Source of the DNA: Doryteuthis pealeii
Taxonomy: Eukaryota; Mollusca; Cephalopoda; Myopsida; Loliginidae
NCBI GenBank assembly: GCA_023376005.1
Contig: CM042151.1
Span: 80,954,199-81,018,198 of the forward strand
Direction of reading: 5' to 3'
DNA: 64,000 nucleotides
How positions within the stretch are numbered: the first letter of the stretch is position 1; the number at the start of each line of letters is the position of its first letter. The position numbers and the translations under genes are program-made. Shown in pieces: positions 9,906 to 22,263 of the stretch. The notes under the pieces were generated by a model. That model saw only the letters and a list, made by a program, of their open reading frames with translations. It made no database searches and was not told the origin of the DNA.

Positions 9906-10418
9906 GTGACCTGATCCTAATATCCTATATAGCGGTTAAGATTTTAATATATAATTTTTTTGAAAAGCAACGTATCTTAAAAAAATGACGTAAGTTGAAA
10001 CAACGTAAATAGATGGATGACTGTGACTATTTTTAATACAAATAATTTACACAAGTATCAAGTATTCCTATCTAATACTAATAATTTGTGAACAGATTTA
10101 TTTGACCCATAGATAGAAACCAAACAGGTACAACAACTCTAGGTAAGAGTGGACCTGAACATAATGGCAATGAAGGAGTACTCCACACTTCCCAGAGCTC
10201 CAGAACTGAATCTTCACCATCAGATGCAGTTTAGTGTCAGACCCTGGGCACTCTTGTTTTCTTCTTTTATTGTTTTTTTTATGTGGGGGGACTTAGGCTT
10301 TTGAGGGAATACAGACAACATATTCTAAGCCTCACCAACTGGGTGGTGTAGTAGTATTTGCTCAGGAATGTGAAAAAACGTATACAAAAAGGTACAATAA
10401 CACACATGTTAAAAGTAA
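9906..10418. repeat. 55-bp-type monomer joined to partial repeat X
   Basis: 10030-10100 carries one or two monomers of the caagtattcctatctaatac type. They run into a diverged repeat X (tttgacccatagatag, then ggagtactccacacttccca, to about 10330). No coding sequence seen. Confidence 0.6.
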
Positions 10419-10652
10419 TGTCAGCAGGCCTGTTGTTAGTATCAACCAGACAGTGAGAGAGTTTATTCCCTCTTCACTAGCACTAGACCAAGGAAATTGT
10501 TTTTGTATATGAGATGGAGCACCACACCTACCATTAGCTCTCTACTTTACTGTAGAGATACAAGCTGTGTTACTCATGCACTAAGTTGGCGAGTTCTAGT
10601 ATCCAATCCAAAACCTTGTGGTTGCTAGGCAGATGCTCTTCCAACTGAGCTA
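10419..10652 (-). repeat. tRNA-derived SINE, family 1 (diverged)
   Basis: Minus-strand copy with all family blocks recognisable but many substitutions. The A box is intact enough to read (actgagctaaac at the right end). Confidence 0.75.
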
Positions 10653-11785
10653 AACTTTTACTTGATAATTATGTTTACATTTTTTATATTTCAAGAATAG
10701 AGTAACTGTTTATGATATAAATACTGTTAAATTGGTCACTGACTTGTCAAGACACAGATATACAAGTTATCTTTTTATTTTTTGTATTGTTCCCTAAGAA
10801 CAGAGAAGGAAAGAACATAATAGTAGGAATGGGAGGAAAATATTAAATCCTTGCTACATTATTTAAAAGATATTTGTAATTAAAAACAAGGGAAAGATAA
10901 CTGGTATGCATTGAAGTCTGTTAAAATGTTGAATAGTTTTCATTTTTAAAATGAATTAAAATGAATTAAATTCATTATTTATGATCAAATTTTTGTTTAA
11001 GTAGTAGTAACATAATGAGCATTATTAAAACAAGCAAAATAACATTACATATGTAATTTATTTTTAACATCAAATATTTTACCAAAAATGACGCTTTGTT
11101 TGAAGTAATTTACGAGCTAAAACACCTTCATAATTTAAGATTTAAAATTAAAACAGTCTCTTCTTAGAAATTGATAACAAAAAACATTAAATACACTATA
11201 TTCAAAAAATTACTAACTTGTTGATATTTATGAAAACATAATATAATTTTTTTCCTTCTAAACATGAAGCGCTTAAAACTTGTTTACATTACCTTTTATA
11301 AGGAAAGAAGTTTAACATGAAATGCCTGGATCTACAGGAGGTTGTAATTTACTAACACAGATTAATCAACAAAAATCTGGGAATTATCTGATTTTAATAA
11401 AATTCTTCAGTGTTGACTTATTAATCAATGAATTCTCACTGAATCATTTTAATCAAACTGATTCAATGGAAATAAATCAAGATTCTTTAAAATAAATATT
11501 ACCTTTCACAGCATCCATATGAGCATTTAGAGCAACAATTCATGCACCTAATTAATAAATAAAATTCATTTAAAATATAAATTGCATAATTCTAAGTTTT
11601 AAATTTCATATTTTTAGATTCTAAAAACAAATATTTATTTAATAAGTAGTCTACTTTATTATTGTTATCTAATATTTTTTGGAGAAAATTCAATTGAAAT
11701 TATAGTTATTCTGGTTGCTTTACAATAAAATATATATTTCCAGAAAAGAATTTTCGGTTTTTTTCAATGAATAACCCTTTGTTGT
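10653..11785. other. AT-rich sequence, no gene seen
   Basis: Contains a partial relative of the arms of the 24093 foldback element near 11370-11470 (gaattatctgattttaataa). Nothing else recognisable. Confidence 0.5.
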
Positions 11786-11786
11786 T

Positions 11787-11787
<1 letters not shown>

Positions 11788-11852
<65 letters not shown>

Positions 11853-11991
11853 CTAGGTAAATACTGTTAAAAAATAACATGGAATATTTTTTCTTCATGA
11901 TTTTGATCATTAGTTTTTCTAGTCAGGGTGTTGAAATATTCCATGTTTTTTAACAGTACTTGCCTGGAGAATAACTTGCGGCCAAAATACG

Positions 11992-12046
<55 letters not shown>
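11788..12046. repeat. (TA)n - hairpin - (TA)n structure
   Basis: Two long TA tracts (about 11790-11848 and 11998-12042) bracket an inverted repeat. Its arms of about 37 bp read aggtaaatactgtt...ggaatattt and the complement ending acttgcctgga. Possibly a MITE inserted in a TA microsatellite. Confidence 0.75.
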
Positions 12047-12049
12047 GAC

Positions 12050-13440
12050 AGGCAGAGATCATGAAATGAAAACGTTTTACTTATTTCTCTATTGTATTGT
12101 CTGATTTGCGATATAACATTGAAGTTAATAAAACGATTACAAAGAAATTAAATGAACGTTATACTTACATGTTGTTTTTCTTTCGTCTGAAATCTCTCAC
12201 TTCCGGTAATAAAACATTTTTTTTTAAGAATTAAGAAACTATAACAATTTTAAATAAACTAATCTTTATGGATTCAAATTCAAAATTTCTTTTACGCTCG
12301 AAACGAAGAAACGTCAATCTAAAGAGCGAAACTCAAGGGAGATAATTGATACAAAGCTCTTTTTTTTTTCCTTTTACCGAATTTTAAAATTTTACAACAG
12401 TAATACTAAGAAGGTAATTTTTAAAATAATTTTTATGATAAACACTAAAAGTTTGGTATGTTCAAAATGATGGTTGTAAAGGCGATATCTGCATAAAAAT
12501 CGAACGCACGTGGATTGTGTTTTTTTTTTGTTGTATTTTTAAAAACAATATTTTTCTTTGAAATAATGCAAAAAGTATTTTCTCTGATTCAATTGCCCTA
12601 TTTTTATTCACTTAAAAAGTTATTAGTAAATTTTAAACGCCTAAAAGGTGCCATGTTGAAGTCAATACTAGATACAAAATTTATTTGATTAACCTATTTT
12701 TATTTACTTTAAAATTTAATAGTGAATTTTAAACATCTAGAAGGTGGCATAGGTCTTTATTAACCTTTCTTCACTCTGTTTGATAATGGAACATACGCAT
12801 TTTATTTTTTGGGATATATATATATCCTGTATCTGTTATCACATTAGGTAGCACTAAAATAGGTCCCGTGATCAGTTTAGTCCATATTGAAGGAAGAAAC
12901 GTAAATATTTTTTACCTTTTTTTTTAATCTCGCAAAAAAAGAAATAACGAACATAAAGAGTTGTTACAAAGAAAAACAGTTAATTCAAAGCTCTAATTAT
13001 CTGACTGGGGGAAAATTACTCACCGTTATCTTGAAAAATAAGTAAAACAGTCCGTTTATTTACAACACGGTCAGTTATTGATATTTTTAGCAGAATTCTG
13101 TATTCATGGTTCTTTTATTAAAAAGCTCTCACATCGACACTTATAGAAATATTCTGATATAATTATTCAGACTCCTGTCTTTATAGAAAAAAAGTAAAAA
13201 TCGTTTTTTCTGGGTTCATTTTTTCATATTTCATTAAATCAAATAGCGGGGAGGAGACCTCATAAAAAAATATTTCCTTTAATAGATTTTAGGAAAAAAC
13301 TATTTCAGACATATTTTCATCCAAAGGTAAATAATTATGGAAATTTTCATGAAAATCGGACCATTAATTGATTTTTCATAGAATTTTTTAAAAAACGACC
13401 AGATAGCTGTAATGAGGGACTCTGATAATCACCCTACCTT
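12050..13440. repeat. AT-rich dispersed repeat, copy 1
   Basis: 12130-12370 matches 24530-24790 and 37700-37960 in the same orientation. Shared strings include ttatacttac, gtctgaaatc, cgaagaaacgtc and aagggagataattgatac. 12840-13420 matches the reverse complement of about 36960-37560. No coding capacity, type unknown. Confidence 0.65.
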
Positions 13441-13443
13441 AGA

Positions 13444-14105
13444 TTTGGTTTGTTTTTGGTTTGGTTTGGTTTGGTTTTACGGCAAATCAACCTCAGTGGG
13501 TCATTTAATGCCGATAAAGTTTTTAAATAAATCAATTCTTAATGGATAATACAATTTTTTTATAAATACATTTTTCTATTTAACCCATTGATGGGACCCT
13601 AACAGGTACTACCACTCTGGGTCAGAGTGGACCAGGGAGCAATGGTGATGAAGGGGTGCTCCACATTCCCCAAACCTCCAGAACTGGAACCTCACCATAA
13701 GATAGAGTTTAACGTCATTTCCAGGACATGTAGACCCTCGGTCACCGCCTTCTAGCATCCATATGATAAAAAGGGTTGGGGCTTGGCATAAGGGTAATAG
13801 GGTTGGGAAAATCATATAGGTGCTAGGGCTTGATGTGACCAGCCGATTGATCGGAGGGGGCCTCTCCGACCGCCCGTCTAGCCAAGAAAGGACCAAAGTG
13901 GAGTATTGCAACCCTACCTCAGGAACTCAGTTAAGTGGACTATGTTATATAATCATTCCTGCTGACTATCCTACCCCAGCTATGGCTAGCGGAATGAGAA
14001 CAGGATACCCCCGAGGACTATATAAAGGGTTAAGTTTGAAGTTCAGTGATGGCTCCTGATTACGACAAGAACGTTCCGAGTTTGAAAAGAAGGTTCCCAA
14101 GATAA
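13444..14105 (+). repeat. Repeat X copy with extra 3' sequence
   Basis: Starts in ggttt repeats and runs through ggtactaccactctgggtca, ggggtgctccacattcccca and cctctccgaccgcccgtcta, like 29851-30328. From about 13915 it diverges and ends in a fragment (14038-14100) matching the spacer of the Penelope-like element at 2531. Short open frames on both strands are incidental. Confidence 0.75.
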
Positions 14106-14929
14106 TACTAATGTTTGATTCTTAGTTTCTTTTTATTGTTACATTCTTAGGGGTAAAAAAAGAAAATAAATAAAACAACTACATTTTGTTAATAGCTAGA
14201 TTACATCATCAGATTAATAATAGGCTAGAATTAGACACTGAATATATCATTAATTAACATGCAAATTCCTTAAATACATATTTAAATTTTTTTTAATTGA
14301 TTTTAACTCAATTTAACAGTAGATTATAATTTAAAATCAAATGGATTATTAGTTATAAAAAAATATATATATTTAAAAAAATTGAAGGAAATTGATTTAA
14401 TCAACTGAAATCAGGTCTTTTTTAGCTTGGCACTCAAGTATCCCATATGACGCCATGTTTATAATGTCCAGAAATATGAACACACAACACTGCATTCATA
14501 TGGAAAATGTCTCTAAAGATGAAGATACTTTGAAATTAATAAGACTTTGTACAATTACTTTTACATTGCAATAGCCTTCAAAATAATAATAATAATAATA
14601 ATAATAAATAGCGAAAATTATTTTTTTAAACTTGCATAAAGCAAATTGTCCTGTTCACAAAGTATGTTTCCTGTACTATACATAAAATTGTTGATCTGGA
14701 TAATAATTTTTTTGTTTTAATTAGATAATGAATTTCCTAATTATTTTCCTCTGATACCCCTCTCTTACTTCTCTCTTAGCCCTTTCTCTCTCACCACCTG
14801 TTGTTCCTAAATTCCTTTTAGTACTGTCATAGACCGGGTTCATCTATTAGTATATTTATAAATAGTATGACACTAATATCACTCTTACACAAATCCACCC
14901 TATGTTAAATTCAAAGAAAGGGAGAGATG
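14106..14929. other. AT-rich sequence with ATA microsatellite
   Basis: Contains an (ATA)n tract at about 14582-14607. No genes seen. Confidence 0.55.
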
Positions 14930-15510
14930 TAAATAACAAACCTCAGTTAAAGGGTAGCAACTAGGCTCTAACTATTTAGGACTCATAGACAGTGGGGAGA
15001 TATGTGATATTTGAGCAAGGAAACATAAACAAAGGGCTACTGATCTCATTAGCTCCCTAAATCCAGGAGCACAAACCATTAACACAAAACTATCCACATA
15101 CATCCTTAAACCTCAGAATCCAACATTACAGGTTCATATATAGATGTGGATAAAGCAAAAACACAAATAAGACAGAAGAAATATGTACAAAATGTGCTTA
15201 GCACTCAGTTTATTTTCTGGAACTGAAAAGATACAAGAAAGGAATAACCACCTGACAAATTGGGGCCATAAAATGTCAATCAGAATTCATATAGGAGGAG
15301 GATGGTAGCCTCACCCTGATAATAAATAAATAAATACAGAGAATAAACTTTTTATGTAGCAAAATAATGTCTGTTTATCCATAGTCAAGATTTTGGTGGA
15401 AACAAAAGTGTGTAATATGTACATGTGTTTGTATTATTTACATTTTTTAGACAGTGTCCTCATCTTTATTGCTATATATATAACATTTTAATTGGGCTGA
15501 CTTCTGAAGA

Positions 15511-15955
15511 TGGAAAATTAAAACAGAAAGTTTTTTGGTGGTCCCCAATGACAGTTTAACTACAGTCAATGAATTAACATTTTGCAAATTGGGTTACAGT
15601 TTTAGGGGATTAAGGTTGTTTTTAATTACGTATTGCTTAAAAAAATAAACAACAAAAAACCCAAATTACTATACATTTAATTAACCACTGAAATTAATTA
15701 TTGAATCTATTATTGAGACAGTTGTTTGTGTTAGTATTGCAATGTATAATTTCAATTAAACTTAGTTTAAAAAATATTTTTCAACATTAAATGTATAGTA
15801 ATTTGGGTTTTTTGTTGTTTATTTTTTTTAAGCAATATGTAATTAAAAACAACCTTAATCCCTAAAACCGTAACCCAATTTGCAAATGTTAATTCATAGA
15901 CTGTAGTTAAACTGTCATTGGGGACCACCAAAAAACTTTCCGTTTTAATTTTCAG
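15511..15955. mobile_element. Large foldback element, about 170-bp arms
   Basis: Inverted arms start with gaaaattaaaacagaaag, include ggtggtccccaatgacagtt, and end inside acccaaattactatacattt. The loop is about 95 bp. A second copy lacking most of the left arm lies at 44279-44590. Penelope-like fragments flank it on both sides (tcctcatctttattgc left, ggccttcttcaggtgtttct right). Confidence 0.85.
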
Positions 15956-17139
15956 CCTTTAACTGATGTGCCATTTGGCCTTCTTCAGGTGTTTCTTGTT
16001 GAACTTAAAAACCTTCTCATTGAATTCAGGATTTTTCATTTTGTAACCGAATCCAAAAGATCTAAATATTAAAAATCATGAAACCTCATCTAAAAAATTC
16101 AGACAAATAATATACATGTGTACATGTATCAAAAGTTAATTTTCTTTTAAACAAAACTTTTTTTTTCATTCCCATTGGAAGATTATACAATCAAAATGGA
16201 TGTTATTAGGTATTATTACTAAACTCTGTTCAATTCTATTCCAGCATATGCAGTCTTTCAAATTTGTCTTGTTATTTATCTGATTTCTGTTTAAGTACAT
16301 TCCGCAAGTGCTTGCTTATTTATATATTAGATTATAGAGTTTGAATTCTGTAGTGTTTGGTAATAAATAATACCTAATGATATCCATTTTGATTGCAATG
16401 TTCTAATAGAAATAATAAAATCCTGGTAGATTTGGTATATGGGAAATTAACTTTTTATAAAAGATAGTGAGTTTGTACTTCTATAAGGGTGATAGAGAAA
16501 GTTAACACAATTTAAAATATCGTCCTTTTCTTTTAACATAAAAAACACACTATTTCTCTTGATTAGCCTGAAATGCCTCCTTGTTAATACATGGATTATG
16601 GTCAGGATTATCAGTCCTGATTCCCTGACAAGCTTATTCTTCCAGGCTGTGGTTAACTTGGATATTCTTCTAGATGGGAGCTGTACGCAGTCTTTGTTGT
16701 ACAGTCACCTTCATATCTTAAGGCATTGCTTTCATTTCTAATGGACATTGTTACATTTATGTGAAGAACTTGCCATGGATACACACCCACTGGAAAGATT
16801 TTTTCACTGTATGTTCTTAAAGTTGATTCGTATATTGACAATTTTTTCTTTACTGTACATTACAAATTCTTCTTAAAGGAAAATCCATACACTCCACAAT
16901 GGTATGATTTCTATCACATAGAGATTGCCTTAGTTTTCACCAAATCCCATTGAAAATAAATCAAGAATTAAAGGTACATTTGCAGTTTACAGATTCTTTT
17001 CTCATTTAAATTAAAATTGTATTAAACACAAATAAATTAGTTATGTTTTGTAATTTGATATTCAATTAATTTATTTGGGATGAATAGAAATTATATTTGG
17101 TAACAAGGAAGTGCATCAAGTAAAAAGTTTAAGAAGCCC

Positions 17140-17284
17140 TGATCTAGCATGTGTTTGCAAGAGACTTTTTAGACATGAAAATGCTAAGTAACACAGATTT
17201 TTAATGGGTTTTCTCCAGTTTGTTTGTATGTGTGATTGGATCATGTGAAAATACAAATCCAAGTAATTAGTATCATTAAAGTTT
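17140..17284 (-). pseudogene. Fossil C2H2 fingers
   Basis: Minus-strand remnants retain linker traces (ctggagaaaaccc, from GEKP) and spacing similar to 32945-33075. Cysteines and histidines are mostly lost. Confidence 0.55.
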
Positions 17285-17760
17285 TTTTCTCTTTTTTAAA
17301 AATGTTCTTTTTGCAATTTTTAGGAGCCCCTGTTGGGGCTAACATTTGATTCCTCTATAAACAGTATTTGTATCCTAACAATCGTTTTAGGGTGGAGCAT
17401 GTTTCTTTGACAGCTGCTATTTGTACTTCATAGCAGCTTGGTTTACCTGGTATTGTTTCAAGGTATTTTTTAAAGTTTTGCTTCATCAACCCATTTGCAC
17501 CTACCATAACTAGTATGATATTTCTTTCAATGACCAAGTTGTTTTTAGGTCATTCTTGAGGTCATGATATTTGGTAATCTTTTCTCGTTCAGCTCTATTT
17601 AGGCCATAATCATTTGGGACAGCTACATCAATAATAAGAGCATTTTTTTTTTTCATGTTTATTTCAGATGACAATATCTGGTTTAATAGCCTTGTCTTTT
17701 ATATATCTGCCTGTCTGGATTACTTTTTCATAATAGTAGGTGTCTTCATGTATACTTTTA
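17285..17760 (-). pseudogene. RLE-LINE C-terminal domain, best-preserved copy
   Basis: Minus-strand reading gives YYEKVIQTGRYIKDKAIKPDIVI, then ALIIDVAVPNDYGLNRAE, then TKYHDLKNDLKTTWSLKE. With shifts, VGANGLMKQN and PGKPSCYEVQ follow. The KPDIVI and LIIDVAVP pair resembles the PD-(D/E)xK core of the RLE domain of R4/NeSL-type elements. The fragment is 5' truncated and begins directly after a fossil finger. Confidence 0.75.
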
Positions 17761-17800
17761 AATATGAATTTAATGCAAAGCCTAATCCATATAGATTACA
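17735..17800 (-). pseudogene. Fossil C2H2 finger fused to LINE fragment
   Basis: Minus-strand FSCNLYGLGFALNSYLKVYMKT is a finger with the second Cys and first His both changed to Tyr. It continues into the LINE coding sequence (17760 downward). Confidence 0.7.
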
Positions 17801-18057
17801 AGAAAATGATTTCAATTTCATCTTTTTTAATTTTCTTTGAGTAGTTTTTTTCTGGGGTTAACACTTAATTTTTTAATATATTGTACTCACATCCCAGGGA
17901 TTTTATAACAGCTATTTTTACTTCATAGCAGCTTGGTTTACCAGGTATTGTGTCAAGTTATTTTTTTAATTATTTGCTTCATCTCACCTGGTTGCCCCTA
18001 CAACAACTGGCATAATATTAATTTCTTCCAATGATCAAGTCCTTTTCTAAGTTATTC
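17800..18057 (-). pseudogene. RLE-LINE tail abutting zinc-finger stop codon
   Basis: Minus-strand sequence directly after the zinc-finger stop matches the LINE tail (aggaccttaagaata, then ttaatattatgccagttgtt). In another frame the last zinc-finger codons themselves are LINE (KFQDLKN), so the gene's stop comes from the insertion. Confidence 0.75.
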
Positions 18058-18891
18058 TTAAGGTCCTGGAATTTTAGTGTGTGTTTGCATATGTCTTGTT
18101 AAAGTGGAACTCTCTGAAAATGATGAGTCACAAACTTGACATGAGTATGGTTTTTCTCCAGTGTGTGTCCGAATGTGTTTAGTTAGACTTGATTTCTCAG
18201 AAAATGCTCGCCCACACATGGGACAAGAATATGGCTTCTCTCCAGTGTGTGTCCGAATGTGTTTTGTTAAGCTGGATTTTTCTGAAAATGCACGCCTGCA
18301 CATGTCACAAGAATATGGTTTCTCTCCTGTGTGTGTTCGAATGTGCTTTGTTAAACTAGATTTTTCTGAAAATGCTGATCCACACACTTGGCAAGAATAG
18401 GGTTTCCCTCCAGTGTGTATCTGCATGTGCACTATTAAAAGAGAATTCTGAGAAAAGGAAGAGCCACACATTTCACAAATATAGGGATTTTCACCAGTGT
18501 GTGTTCGCATGTGTATTTTTAAATTGAAACTTTGAGTAAATACCGATCCACATAGTTCACAAGAATATGGTTTCTCACCAGTGTGTGTTCGCATGTGTAT
18601 TTTTAAGCTGTAGCTCTGTGAAAATGCTGATCCACACAATTTGCAAGGATATGGTTTTTCTCCAGTGTGTGTTCGCATGTGTATTGTTAAACTAGACTTC
18701 TGTTTAAATGCTGATCCACACACTTGACAAGAGTAGGGTTTCTTCTCAGTATGTATTTGTATGTGTTTTCTTAAGCTTGATCTATGGGAAAATCCACAAA
18801 CCTCACAAGTGTGTGCCTTCTCTTCTGAACTTATGGAAAAATCTGATCTGCACATTTCACAAGATGCCTTTGTTTTAGTGTCTTTCTCCAT
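18058..18891 (-). CDS. C2H2 zinc-finger protein, 8 canonical fingers
   Basis: This is the most complete of the three paralogues. The ATG at 18889-18891 (MEKDTKTK) matches the start of the other two. The frame continues upstream to a TTG (LSVNTN) and a half-finger-like string (CRSGFSES), which I do not count. It has a half finger (CEMCRSDFS), a short first finger (CEVCGFSHRSSLRKHIQIH, two residues shorter than usual between C2 and H1), then eight regular fingers with TGEKPY linkers. The fifth carries a TGENP and the sixth a TGGKP linker. It ends TKIPGP, encoded by LINE-derived DNA. Expected role is sequence-specific nuclear DNA binding. No effector domain is visible. Intact throughout, so the likeliest working member. 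Confidence 0.82.
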   Translation of the reverse strand: MEKDTKTKASCEMCRSDFSISSEEKAHTCEVCGFSHRSSLRKHIQIHTEKKPYSCQVCGSAFKQKSSLTIHMRTHTGEKPYPCKLCGSAFSQSYSLKIHMRTHTGEKPYSCELCGSVFTQSFNLKIHMRTHTGENPYICEMCGSSFSQNSLLIVHMQIHTGGKPYSCQVCGSAFSEKSSLTKHIRTHTGEKPYSCDMCRRAFSEKSSLTKHIRTHTGEKPYSCPMCGRAFSEKSSLTKHIRTHTGEKPYSCQVCDSSFSESSTLTRHMQTHTKIPGP

Positions 18892-20500
18892 ATTTGTATT
18901 TACACTCAAACTTTCTGAAAATCCTGATCTACAACTGGACTGTTTTACAGCATCTTGCTAATATAAGTTTTTTTTAGCAATTTTAACACCATCAAAATGT
19001 ACTATCAAGGAATTCATGAGAAGGTAGTTTGCAAGTGATACACATTTTCTTGAATATCTGTAAATAAAGAAATACAGAATAAAAATATAAAGAAATTACA
19101 GAATACAATATTTAAAACCATTAAGTGCAAGAAATTGATCTTGTGTCATATCCTACTTATTCATCTTGGCAAAGTGGATTATATAGCCAACAAACAGTCC
19201 AGATCTATGTGAGGGATTCAAAAATTATTCTCACATGTTTTATGGAAGCCAAGTTCACCATAGATGATTTGATAGAGAGAACATGACTTATCTGCAGAGA
19301 ACAAGCTACCTTATTGATGATAACTCACCTGTTTGCCATTACCATCTCTTGAGCTTGCATTTATTATCAGTCATTTAAAAAACATTTCTTCAAGCAGGAT
19401 TGAATAGAATATAACTTTATAATACTTGCAGATTTTTGTTTTTCTAAAAGTTTTATTAAAAATAAAAATACATTATCATTAATAAAAAAAAAAAGAGAGA
19501 TTTTTTTCAATTCACCATTCAATGAACAAGTTTAATTTTATCAAAAACTTTATGAACTTAGAAACAAATTGTATGAAACTTAGAAAAGATAAATGTTATC
19601 TTTACATCATGGAAAATGCATTCCTTCATTTTTGTTTCTTTGAAGTTAATTAGACTATTAATTATTATTATTAATGCATTTATGTACATTCAGAAATGTC
19701 CATGCTACCCTTAGATATATGATAATTTTTTTTTTTCATGTAAATTAAGCTTATGATAATTCTTACTTTTCAAAGTGTTGTTTTAATAGTTGTATGGGCA
19801 GAAAAACTTTATGAACTTAGAAACAAATTGTATGAAACTTACAAAAGATAAATTTTATCTTTACATCATGAAAAATGCATTCCTTTATTTTTTTCTTTTC
19901 TTTGAAGTTAGAATGTAAATTATTTACAATGAATTTATGGACATTAAGGAATGTTTAAAAATCAATTTTCTGAAATATGTCTTGAACATAAAAGAAAACA
20001 AAAAATGTATATCGTATTAACATAAAATCTTTAAAAAGTAATTATCTATACTAGTACAAAAAAAATACGACCTCCGGGCGATGTAAAAATAGATTTTTGA
20101 AACATATTGCCTGAGGGGTGGGAGTTAAAAATTCAATGTCAGCGAGTTTTACCCTAAGTAAGTAAAATCATCAAATTCATTAAAGGATTAAAAATAAACA
20201 ATTTCAAATGTAAACTTTAAATATGTATTAAAATAAAACAAACTATATATAGATATATAATACCAGTCATGTATTTATTAAAACTTGTTTTAAAAAACAA
20301 TGAGGATTGTCTAATGTTGTATGTTCAAATTTTGAGTGTATTTATTCTATGTTATGATGATTTTGTGTAATGTGACGTAAATTTCTGTAACAGACAAAAA
20401 CCGGAAGCGAATCTCCATTATTAATAGATTTTTAGAATAAAGTTATAAGCAAAAATGGGAAAATTTATAAAACTGTCTCACCAACAATGAATGCAAGAAA
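18892..20500. other. Upstream flank of zinc-finger gene, no further gene
   Basis: 18892-19080 is shared with the other units. A direct repeat of about 120 bp (19541-19660 and 19801-19925, starting aaaaactttatgaacttaga) follows. Near 20370 lie gtgacgtaa (CRE-like) and accggaagcg (ETS-like) 24 bases apart, a possible promoter for the minus-strand gene but far from its ATG. Confidence 0.45.
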
Positions 20501-20509
20501 GAGAGTTCA

Positions 20510-20544
<35 letters not shown>

Positions 20545-20589
20545 GATAGGGAGGTTGGAGTAAAATCCGACAGTATGAGGTAAGGTAAA

Positions 20590-21480
20590 AGGAAAAGTGA
20601 ACAAAAAATAATGACTCAAACAAGTAGAAATAGGAGAGAAATATTTCGTTCTTCTTTACGCTAAGAACTTCATCAGTCTAACTTTATTCTAAACAAAGTA
20701 TGTACATAAAGAACTTCATCAGTCTAACTTTATTCTAAACAAAGTACGTACATAAAGAACTTCATCAGTCTAACTTTATTCTAAACAAGTACGTACATAA
20801 AGAACTTCATCAGTCTAGTACGTACCTTCATCAGTCTAACTTTATTCTAAACAAAGTACGTACATCAGTCTAAGTTACATTTCATCAGTCTAACTTTATT
20901 CTAAAGTACGTACATAAAGAACTGTGTACGTACATTTCATCAGTCTAACTTGTACGTACATAAAGAACTTCATCAGTCTAACTTTATTCTAAACAAAGTA
21001 CGTACATAAAGAACTTCATCAGTCTAACTGTACGTACATAAAGAACTTCATCAGTCTAACTTTATTCTAAACAAAGTAGTCGAATTCATCAGTCTAACTT
21101 TATTCTAAACAAAGTACCTTGTCTAACTTGTACGTACATAAAGAACTTCATCAGTCTAACTTTATTCTAAACAAAGTACCATAAAGAACTTCATCAGTCT
21201 AACTTTATTCTAAACAAAGTACGTACATAAAGAACTTCATCAGTGTTACAGGTACGTACATAAAGAACTTCATCAGTCTAACTTTATTCTAAACAAAGTT
21301 CATACATAATCCTCTCTAACTTCCCTTCCACTCAATTTCACCACAAACTCACTTTCTCTTCTATAAATACAAATGTACGTACTTTGTTTTGAATAAAGTT
21401 AGACTGATGAAAAAGAAGAATGAAATATTTCTCTCCAATTTCTTCTTGTTTGAGTAATTATTTTTTGTCCACATGGTAAA
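20590..21480. mobile_element. TIR element carrying a 46-bp tandem array
   Basis: Left flank gtgaacaaaaaataatgact and right flank with the near-complement (attattttttgtccac) are terminal inverted repeats that continue to the array. The array (20660-21300) has a unit of about 46 bp built from gtacgtacataaagaac, ttcatcagtctaac and tttattctaaacaaa. About a dozen copies are present, several truncated. A reversed single unit sits at 21373-21412. A (TA)n tract precedes it at 20512. Confidence 0.75.
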
Positions 21481-21904
21481 TGTATCCAACTGACTGGTAT
21501 GTAGGTGATGATTCTATTTGGGAACATCATATTCTCTTGTACATCCACAATGAATACTAATGTTGTTGCAAACTTATAGATTTATACAAAGATTTTTACA
21601 AATCCCTAAGGGAGCTCAATGTATAATAACTAATAAATCAATTATATACAGAGCAATATTTTTCTCTATTCTAGTTTGTTTTCTTGGTTATTACATGTTA
21701 AGACTAGGCTCATTTATTGAGTTGTGGTTGAAATAAATTTATAATAGCCAAATGACAGTTAATTTTTTCTTTCTTACTGAATATATATATATATAATATA
21801 TATATATATATTTTAAAGTATATATAAAATTGTTAAACAGAAGATCTGTCTTTTGTATTATTCTACATGTATAAATGAAAGAATGCTGCCAAATACACAT
21901 ATAT

Positions 21905-21944
<40 letters not shown>
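21481..21944. other. AT-rich sequence with TA microsatellites
   Basis: TA tracts at 21780-21813 and 21905-21943. No gene recognised. Confidence 0.55.
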
Positions 21945-21949
<5 letters not shown>

Positions 21950-22183
21950 TGTCAGGGTGGCCTAAAGTCAGTATCAGCCAGACAGCAAGGGAGTCTATCC
22001 CCTTCCCACTAGCACTAGACCAAGGATATTATTTTTGCATCTGAGGTGGAGCACTACACCAACTATCAGCTCCTTACTTTACTGCAGAGTTCTCTGTGCT
22101 ACTCATATGCTGAGCTGGTGAGGGCTGGTATCAAACCAGGAACATTGTGGTTCCTAGTCACATGCTCTACTGACTGAGCTATA
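21945..22183 (-). repeat. tRNA-derived SINE, family 1
   Basis: Minus-strand full-length copy directly adjoining a (TA)n tract. The A-box complement (actgagctatat) is at the right end. Confidence 0.85.
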
Positions 22184-22263
22184 TAAGAATTTTATAATTT
22201 GCTTGAAGCATTGTGTATATATTGTGTTGAGATTTTTAATATATAAGGTGTGTGCTAGATCCT

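Larger units (their letters stand above)
14930..19085 (-). repeat. Segmental duplication unit 2
   Basis: 14930-15310 aligns with 29530-29850 and 30329-30360, and 16320-19080 aligns with units 1 and 3. So units 2 and 3 share a longer segment than unit 1 does. The foldback element at 15511 and neighbouring fragments interrupt it. 16550-17140 is decayed duplicon sequence with possible fossil fingers near 16800-16900. Confidence 0.75.

Noticed and set aside
13609..14059. Frames on both strands over repeat X
   Set aside because: They occur in one copy only and are broken in other copies of the repeat.
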